37,088 nucleotides of DNA, from the NCBI GenBank assembly GCA_046262935.1, contig JBHELT010000009.1:1-37088 (forward strand), written 5' to 3'. This document shows, in pieces, positions 32,110 to 37,088 of the stretch (position 1 is its first letter; each line of letters starts with the position of its first letter). Under the pieces are notes generated by a model. The model was not told the origin of the DNA, made no database searches, and saw only the letters and a list, made by a program, of their open reading frames with translations. This DNA is from JBHELT01 sp046262935. GTDB taxonomy: Bacteria; Actinomycetota; CADDZG01; JAHWKV01. The position numbers and the translations under genes were made by a program.

Positions 32110-34314
32110 GTGGTCACGTCGTTGGCATTTCCTCCCGCCGACGTGGGGGCCCTTGCGTTCGTTTCATTGATACCCCTTGTCGTTATCTACCTTAGAGCGA
32201 ACTTCAATGCCGTTGCGATCGCGTGCGCGGCTTTCGGTTTGGGTTTCTTCTTGCCCCTTCTGTCCTGGATCCATCTCTTTGGCGCTGGGGCTTATTTCGG
32301 ACTAGTGGGTGTTGAGGTCGCCGTATTCACATCGGTGATGTCTATCCTGTGGTTGGTCACCAAAAAGCTTGGCCCGGCTCCAAAGGCCTTTGGATTCGCA
32401 CTCGCATTGGTCATCTCGGAATACGCTCGCGGCCATCTCCCGGTTCTGGGATTCACGTGGGGCGACATCGCCTATTCGCAGCATGATTCGTATCGTTTGC
32501 TGCGATCGGCAAGCATCGGCGGCCCATGGGCCGTGTCACTGTTGGTGGTTGGAGTGGATGCGACCATCGGATTGATAACGGTAGCCATCCTTAGTCGTGG
32601 TCGCATCGGATCCGCTAAGGTCATAACCGCCCTTGCCTTGGTTGCCCTTCTCATCTTCGGTCCGTGGGTCATCCCTGTATCTACGCCGGGCGGCAATGAG
32701 GCCAAGATCGCCGTGATCCAAGGCAATGCTCCGCAGGACACGCTTGATCCTCATTACGATGACCTGATGGTTGCGGCGAACCACGCCGCAACCACGATGA
32801 AGGTCTCCTCACAGAACCCATCGCTGGTGGTTTGGCCCGAGAGTTCCTTCGACCAGGATCCATTGATCGAACCTCGATTCCAGCAGGTGTTGCAGGATTC
32901 GATCCAAGCGATGCGGGTGCCATTCTTGGTAGGGGCCTTGTTGGATCAGAGCGTCGGCCAGGTTCCCCGTTTCGCCAATAGCAGTGTGTTCTTTCGATCC
33001 GATGGAAGCGTCGCAGATATCTACGTCAAACAACATCTGGTGCCATTCGGCGAGTACGTTCCGGCGCGCAGATTCTTCGAGCCATTGGTGAAGCAACTCG
33101 AAAGGGTACCTTACGATTTCGTTAAGGGTCCCCTCCCCAGGTCTTTCTCCATCGGCTCCGGCTCATTCGCTTCCGTCATCTGTTTCGAGTCCACCTTTCC
33201 CGAGATCGTTAGAGGTATGGTCGCAAGCGGAGCTCGGCTCTTGATCGTGTCGACGAACAATTCTTCCTTCGCCAGAACGTCGGCGAGCCGTCAGCATCTG
33301 GCGTTCTCCCAAGTAAGGGCTGCCGAAAACAGGATGTGGGTGATGCAGGCTGCCCTTACTGGGATATCAGCTGCGATCGATCCGGATGGCAGAGTCGTCA
33401 AGCGCACCGCTTTGTTCAAGCAGGCCACCGTCGTACAGAACATCCGCTTCGCGACCTCGGTAACGCCTTATGCGCGCTTGGGGGACTGGGTTCCCGTAGC
33501 GGCCATCGCAGCGATGCTGGCGATGATGTTTGCTGGGCGAAAAAGCGACCCACCTTTCCCCGTCGATGAGCCTGAACCCTGGCAGAAGAAACCGCAACCA
33601 GATTCATTGATCGTGATCCCAACCTTCAATGAGGCCTCAAACATCACTAGCGTTCTTGAGCGATTGTTCGCCGCTGCACCAGATGTCGATGTGCTGATCG
33701 TCGACGATGGTTCGCCCGATAACACCGCGGGGGTCGCAAGAGCATGGGCTGGCTCCAACGAGCACGTATTCCTGTTGGAACGCCCCAGCAAACAGGGTTT
33801 GGGACATGCATATCTAGCCGGGTTCAGATGGGGATTGGACCGCGGTTACGAAAAGTTCGTCGAGATGGACGCGGATCTTTCTCATGATCCCGCTGATGTT
33901 CCACGCTTGCTGGCGCAAGCTGACGTGACTGACCTCGTCATCGGGTCTCGGTATGTCGATGGGGGAGCGGTGGTCGGATGGTCCAGATTCAGACATGGCC
34001 TATCGAGATCGGGCAACGTCTACGCCCGCATTCTGCTGGGTTTCGCGATCAGGGATGCAACGAGCGGGTTTCGATGTTTCCGCAGAAAGGTGCTCGAAGA
34101 TGTAGGTCTCGGCCTGGTTCACTCGAACGGGTACGCATTTCAGATCGACATGGCATACCGCGCACACCGGGCTGGGTTCTCGATCGGAGAGCTGCCGATC
34201 ACGTTCCGGGAGCGAGAATCGGGCCTGTCGAAGATGTCGAAGGCGATAGTGGCTGAGGCGGTCACGGCTGTCGCCTTGTGGGCGATCAAACATAGGCTCC
34301 TGCGCAGGCCCTAG
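32110..34314 (+). CDS. Lnt-Ppm1 fusion: apolipoprotein N-acyltransferase and polyprenol-phosphate mannosyltransferase
   Basis: A two-enzyme fusion like mycobacterial Ppm1 (Rv2051c). The N-terminal part, to about residue 470, is an integral membrane Lnt that acylates lipoprotein N-termini; its Glu-Lys-Cys triad is Glu244 (VVWPESSF), Lys307 (VKQHLVPFGEYVP) and Cys358 (ICFESTFPE). The C-terminal part, from about 497, is a GT2-family synthase making polyprenyl-phosphate-mannose (IPTFNEASN, VDDGSPDNTAG, MDADLSHDP, GSRYVDGG). GTG 32110 is the first normal start, but the frame continues upstream with FAVVAGGLSGVVTSLAFPP, the expected first membrane helix, so the real start may be a CTG at 32041 or 32050 overlapping the DUF4193 end. 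Both active sites look intact. Confidence 0.94.
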   Translation: MVTSLAFPPADVGALAFVSLIPLVVIYLRANFNAVAIACAAFGLGFFLPLLSWIHLFGAGAYFGLVGVEVAVFTSVMSILWLVTKKLGPAPKAFGFALALVISEYARGHLPVLGFTWGDIAYSQHDSYRLLRSASIGGPWAVSLLVVGVDATIGLITVAILSRGRIGSAKVITALALVALLIFGPWVIPVSTPGGNEAKIAVIQGNAPQDTLDPHYDDLMVAANHAATTMKVSSQNPSLVVWPESSFDQDPLIEPRFQQVLQDSIQAMRVPFLVGALLDQSVGQVPRFANSSVFFRSDGSVADIYVKQHLVPFGEYVPARRFFEPLVKQLERVPYDFVKGPLPRSFSIGSGSFASVICFESTFPEIVRGMVASGARLLIVSTNNSSFARTSASRQHLAFSQVRAAENRMWVMQAALTGISAAIDPDGRVVKRTALFKQATVVQNIRFATSVTPYARLGDWVPVAAIAAMLAMMFAGRKSDPPFPVDEPEPWQKKPQPDSLIVIPTFNEASNITSVLERLFAAAPDVDVLIVDDGSPDNTAGVARAWAGSNEHVFLLERPSKQGLGHAYLAGFRWGLDRGYEKFVEMDADLSHDPADVPRLLAQADVTDLVIGSRYVDGGAVVGWSRFRHGLSRSGNVYARILLGFAIRDATSGFRCFRRKVLEDVGLGLVHSNGYAFQIDMAYRAHRAGFSIGELPITFRERESGLSKMSKAIVAEAVTAVALWAIKHRLLRRP

Positions 34315-34330
34315 TTCGGCAGGGTTGAAG

Positions 34331-34336
34331 TAGGAT
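34331..34336 (+). promoter_or_regulatory. -10-like TAGGAT before the peroxiredoxin gene
   Basis: TAGGAT lies 18 bp before the ATG at 34355, leaving a short leader that includes the AAGGAGA ribosome site (34344-34350). Confidence 0.35.
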
Positions 34337-34354
34337 GCCTAGCAAGGAGAGCGC

Positions 34355-34869
34355 ATGGAAGCTGGAGACCTGGTCCAAGATTTCGAAGGGCCGCGCGACG
34401 GGGGAGCCCTGGTCTCGCTTTCTTCCCTCCTTGAAAAGGGCCCTCTGGTCATCTTCTTCTATCCCAGAGCCTTCACTCCTGGATGTACCGAGCAGAGTTG
34501 TCCTTCCGCGATCTATCGGAAGAGTTTGCGGCCCTGGGGGCCCAGGTCGTAGGTATCAGTTGCGATGATGAGCAACGGCTATCGAAATTCAGCGGATATT
34601 ACAAACTCGGACTCACCTTGATAGCGGATCGCAAGGGTAAGATCGCCAAGCAGTTTGGCGTGAAGCGCACGGGCCTTCCTTTCGACAAGAGGGTCACCTT
34701 CGTTATTGGCCAAGATCGCGGAGTCGTTGAAGTGATCAGCAGCGAGACCGACATGCTCGTGCACGCCGATCGGGCGCTAGAGGTCCTGCGAGCGATGAAA
34801 CAGCAAACGACGGTCGTTCTTCCGGAGTTGCAGGTAAAGGTCCCAGATCAGTTGTTGATCCCAGACTAG
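34355..34869 (+). pseudogene. Bcp-type peroxiredoxin with a one-base frameshift
   Basis: Thiol peroxidase of the Bcp/AhpC-TSA family, which reduces peroxides with electrons from thioredoxin. The first frame (from ATG 34355, AAGGAGA upstream) carries FFYPRAFTPGC44TEQSC49, the peroxidatic and probable resolving cysteines. The rest (FRDLSEEFAALGAQVVGIS to the end) is in another frame that is open from 34483. The break falls at 34502-34503: after Cys49 two bases (CC) precede TTC CGC GAT where three are needed to give the family's C-x-FRD. One base is therefore missing. Both sides are otherwise well conserved, with no other damage, so this may be a base-call or assembly error. The C-terminus carries about 15 extra residues after the fold. 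Confidence 0.85.
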
Positions 34870-35414
34870 AGGGCGGGCTTGGTCTCTAGCACGCGAACCG
34901 CCGACGCGGGTTCACTTACGTTGGCCCGTCTAACCTCAACAAAGAAGCCGATGATCAACGGGATCATCTCGAACACGTTGTACAGCGTGTGCAGCACGGG
35001 CCTTACGATTGGAAGTCCGCCCGCGATCAATCCGCCCTTGGACAACAGTCCGGGGGAGCCAGACATCCCCGTCTGCAGATACATGCTCAAGATATAGGTG
35101 TGCTCGAATTGATGCCAGACAGCGAACACGAAAGCGACCCATAGCCATGTGTTCGACCGAAACTTCCACAGCAAAAGAAGGGTCGAAGTGAACACCAGTG
35201 AGTTCCAGATGTAGTGGACCCATTCGATATCTAACTGGCCGACGATCCCATGGGCGTGGGCCTGCCCAACATCCAGTACATACAACTGAACCAGTTGCAC
35301 GATGTGTTCGCCGATGTGGCCGCCTTGGGCGATCAATAAGAGGAAGAAGAAGGCAAGAGCCCTGTTGGAGCTCGCTCTGCCGCGGATCCAGTGCGGTATC
35401 ACAGTGCTACGCAA
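34866..35414 (-). CDS. Histidine-rich membrane protein, family unknown
   Basis: 182 residues with about four membrane segments. Polar residues unusual for such segments are arranged in repeated motifs: HIGEH (33-37) and HQFEH (101-105), both HxxEH, plus His53 and His55 (HAHG), His67 (VHYIWN) and His142 (LHTLYN). This suggests a membrane-buried metal site, but no named family was recognised, and the pattern is not the HxxxH/HxxHH set of standard fatty-acid desaturases. TTG 35414 is chosen because AAGGAGG stands 4 bp upstream; a GTG four codons later is too far from it. It converges on the peroxiredoxin gene, and the two stop codons share a CTAG. Confidence 0.75.
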   Translation of the reverse strand: MRSTVIPHWIRGRASSNRALAFFFLLLIAQGGHIGEHIVQLVQLYVLDVGQAHAHGIVGQLDIEWVHYIWNSLVFTSTLLLLWKFRSNTWLWVAFVFAVWHQFEHTYILSMYLQTGMSGSPGLLSKGGLIAGGLPIVRPVLHTLYNVFEMIPLIIGFFVEVRRANVSEPASAVRVLETKPAL

Positions 35415-35678
35415 GAATCCTCCTTGGGCGTTGGGGCTAACCGATACAACGAGGGTCAGGCATCAGCCGTTACCCAATCCTCACGAAGCCTCCGTGCGCG
35501 CAAAGCGATTATTGGGGGGCCCTAGATCCGCAGTCCCAATCACTCAAACGCTCCGGGGGACTACAGACAGGTGGGGCTCGGCACCCTCCATGTTTGCTTA
35601 CAGAACAGATATTTAGTAAGGACTAGGACAGATGAATGCCGCGGGATGAATCCTAGGTTATTCAGTCCTCCCGGAGAC
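35415..35678. other. Gene-free stretch
   Basis: No convincing coding frame, tRNA or hairpin terminator was found. Base composition becomes lower in G+C from about 35580 onward. It contains the promoter and leader of the minus-strand histidine-rich gene at its left end. Confidence 0.4.
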
Positions 35679-35954
35679 TCACAAAACACCTGAATCCTCT
35701 TTCAAGTCCCTTTTTGTTCTCACGATGATTGGGATCATCAGCAAAACGATCACTACCTGAGGCACCCACAAGAGAGTTTCAACGTTTGTCAGTTTGAACA
35801 GCTGAGTAAGAATGGCTCCACTAGCAAGGCTTGAGGCTAAGTAAGCCAGGGTTAGGGGAAATCGTACGGGTCGATGAAGGGTGAAATAAACCCAGGCCGA
35901 TAAAGAGCCCAACCCACAAAGCATTGAGAAGGCAATAACGACAATCGTCGTCAA
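35679..35954 (-). CDS. Small membrane protein, family unknown
   Basis: 91 residues with three predicted membrane segments (about 3-25, 33-52 and 62-80) and a charged C-terminal tail (RTKRDLKEDSG). TTG 35954 follows GAAGGAGA with close spacing; an ATG at residue 11 is an alternative. It begins 10 bp after the next upstream gene's stop, so the two form an operon. Base use is more AT-rich than in most of the window. No function can be assigned. Confidence 0.55.
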   Translation of the reverse strand: MTTIVVIAFSMLCGLGSLSAWVYFTLHRPVRFPLTLAYLASSLASGAILTQLFKLTNVETLLWVPQVVIVLLMIPIIVRTKRDLKEDSGVL

Positions 35955-35964
35955 GGTCTCCTTC

Positions 35965-36171
35965 TCAGCGTTGGTTAGGTTTCAATGGGGGTCCCGTCGT
36001 TCCGCCCATTCTTCGATGAGCCAAGATGGCTAGCGCCAGGGCTATCGCGGCCGCCGGCAAGCTCCAGACGCTGTTGTGGGCTTGGAGCGAAGCGGCGTTG
36101 ATGAAGAAACCTGACGAAGCGACCGACAGAAGCAAGGGGAGTCGTTTCCGGGAAACCTTGAACATCTTCAT
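35965..36171 (-). CDS. Small membrane protein, family unknown
   Basis: 68 residues from ATG 36171 (MKMFKVSRKRLPLLL). A basic N-terminus precedes two hydrophobic segments (about 11-26 and 36-52) and a basic tail. An ATG three codons earlier exists, but TAGGAT at 36181-36186 sits 9 bp before ATG 36171, favouring a leaderless start there. It is paired with the following 91-residue gene. No family recognised. Confidence 0.5.
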   Translation of the reverse strand: MKMFKVSRKRLPLLLSVASSGFFINAASLQAHNSVWSLPAAAIALALAILAHRRMGGTTGPPLKPNQR

Positions 36172-36180
36172 GATCCACAT

Positions 36181-36186
36181 ATCCTA
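36181..36186 (-). promoter_or_regulatory. -10-like TAGGAT (minus strand)
   Basis: TAGGAT read on the minus strand ends 9 bp before ATG 36171, matching the window's leaderless pattern. Confidence 0.35.
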
Positions 36187-36216
36187 ACCCGCTGCTTGTT
36201 CCCCAGCGATCAATTA

Positions 36217-36777
36217 TCAGGGGGCGGGGGCTTTGTCGAGGCCGAAAGGGCCGGGTGTCCAATCGTTGGTTTCGATACACGACAAGAATGCTCTCGCCAT
36301 CTTGCGGGAGCGAAGAACAACCACAGTCTTGCTCTCCCCCATCAACGAAAGTCTCTCGATGATTCCGGGGCGCCGCTTCGCGCTGTAGGTCCAGATCCAT
36401 CGAATGAAGGAAAGATCGAGCTTTTCAGGGCAACCAGGGAGAGGGTCAGTTCGCGTTCGGGACCATCTGCGTTTGAAAACACCCCACAGGCACGCGCGCC
36501 GCGGAAGGTCCATGAATATGATTGCCTCGGCGCGCTCCAAGCGGAGCGCCATCGTGGACCCGTAGTTGCCGTCGAATATCCACTCGCTACTTCTTGCGAC
36601 CTCTTTTTGCAGCGCCATGTGTTCTTCCTTAGAAACATGCGTCCAGCCAGGGAGCCAGAACATCTGATCAAGGTGATGAACTGGGATGCCCAGTCGTTGG
36701 CCGAGCGCGACGGCAAGGGTCGATTTGCCTGACCCGCCGCATCCGATGATCGCTATCTTCCTTGGAAATTCACTCAT
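36217..36777 (-). CDS. P-loop NTPase, FlaR/adenylate-kinase-like
   Basis: 186 residues. The Walker A motif GCGGSGKST is at residues 12-20, and a segment IFDGNYGSTMALRLERAEAIIFMDLPR resembles the topology-modulation (FlaR) group of small kinase-like proteins, whose real substrates are not known. Tryptophan- and arginine-rich RRWSRTR follows, probably the lid. The ATG at 36777 has GGGGAGCG just upstream. It is divergent from the recombinase gene with 29 bp between the starts. Confidence 0.85.
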   Translation of the reverse strand: MSEFPRKIAIIGCGGSGKSTLAVALGQRLGIPVHHLDQMFWLPGWTHVSKEEHMALQKEVARSSEWIFDGNYGSTMALRLERAEAIIFMDLPRRACLWGVFKRRWSRTRTDPLPGCPEKLDLSFIRWIWTYSAKRRPGIIERLSLMGESKTVVVLRSRKMARAFLSCIETNDWTPGPFGLDKAPAP

Positions 36778-36806
36778 GTCGCTCCCCTACCGACGAAGAT
36801 GTAAGC

Positions 36807-37088
36807 ATGAACCATCAACCGGCGTTGGATGCCATGCACACATGGCTTATGGAATTGGGCAACGAAGGCCGTTCGGTCAGGACCATCGATGCTTACGAAG
36901 GTGACGTCGGCGACACGTTGACCTCGATCGCACTGTTCCTCAAGATCGAGCCGAATCAACTCACTCTGCAGCAGGTATCCCGCGATAGTTTGATCGCATC
37001 GATCGCCGACTTTCGAACGAGACCAGATCCCAGATTCACGACCAACCCCGAGCAGGCGCCCAACCAGCGCAGCCCGGCGCGCGTGGCA
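36807..37088 (+). CDS. Tyrosine recombinase/integrase, N-terminal part (cut by window edge)
   Basis: The first 94 residues, reading from ATG 36807 to the edge without a stop. They fit the core-binding (SAM-like) domain of XerC/XerD-type recombinases: WLMELGNEGRSVRTIDAYEGD, a second helix block ending in RDSLIASIADFRT, and the beginning of the RSPARVA helix that usually precedes the catalytic domain. The catalytic Arg, His and Tyr lie outside the window. It cannot be told whether it is a housekeeping Xer protein or a mobile-element integrase. Confidence 0.75.
   Translation, partial: MNHQPALDAMHTWLMELGNEGRSVRTIDAYEGDVGDTLTSIALFLKIEPNQLTLQQVSRDSLIASIADFRTRPDPRFTTNPEQAPNQRSPARVA

Noticed and set aside
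36196..36732. 178-codon plus-strand frame
   Set aside because: Antisense to the P-loop protein, whose Walker A motif makes the minus strand the coding one.
1..37088. CRISPR arrays, rRNA genes, insertion sequences
   Set aside because: No regularly spaced repeats, rRNA-like stretches or transposase motifs were seen on either strand.

Overview
The window looks like chromosome of a high-GC Gram-positive bacterium (Actinomycetota), probably an uncultured or deep-branching member. The evidence is a full Pup-proteasome locus (mpa, dop, pup, prcB, prcA, pafA, pafB, pafC), TatA/TatC followed by a HelY-type helicase as in mycobacteria, a DUF4193 protein, and an Lnt-Ppm1 fusion of the mycobacterial kind. 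Base composition is moderate rather than extreme, and falls visibly in the last 1.5 kb. The assignment rests on gene content only.

Layout. (1) 1-3650: a nitrogen operon on the minus strand, amt-glnK-glnA, preceded by four GlnR-like half-sites spaced exactly 11 bp apart. glnA runs off the left edge. (2) 3653-6322: a crotonase-fold protein, a site-2 protease with CBS domains, and the tRNA m1A58 methyltransferase TrmI, on the plus strand. (3) 6454-16135: the pupylation and proteasome locus, all on the plus strand. Mpa unfolds pupylated substrates, Dop deamidates Pup and removes it, PafA ligates it, PrcA and PrcB form the core, and PafB and PafC are WYL-domain regulators. A DUF3866 gene sits between pafA and pafB and abuts pafB directly. 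(4) 16115-19671: two related sensor histidine kinases in a minus-strand pair, with no response regulator in view. One has a four-cysteine PAS domain. (5) 19800-24776: a zinc-ribbon protein, tatA, tatC, a membrane-anchored protein and the helicase. (6) 24777-28971: an alkyl-DHAP-synthase-like flavoprotein and a lipid kinase, convergent with an FAD glycerol-3-phosphate dehydrogenase and a small membrane protein. This looks like a glycerophospholipid or ether-lipid module. (7) 29004-34314: an acyl-CoA dehydrogenase, an amidohydrolase, DUF4193 and Lnt-Ppm1. (8) 34355-37088: a peroxiredoxin gene with a one-base frameshift, a histidine-rich membrane protein, two small membrane proteins, a P-loop kinase-like protein and the start of a tyrosine recombinase.

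Recurrent features. Many genes have a TANNNT hexamer 6-10 bp before the start codon, which suggests frequent leaderless transcription. Several convergent gene pairs overlap at their tails. At least one gene (glpD) seems to use a CTG start in a CTGA overlap. No tRNA, rRNA, CRISPR array or insertion sequence was recognised, and no gene-free stretch exceeds about 265 bases.
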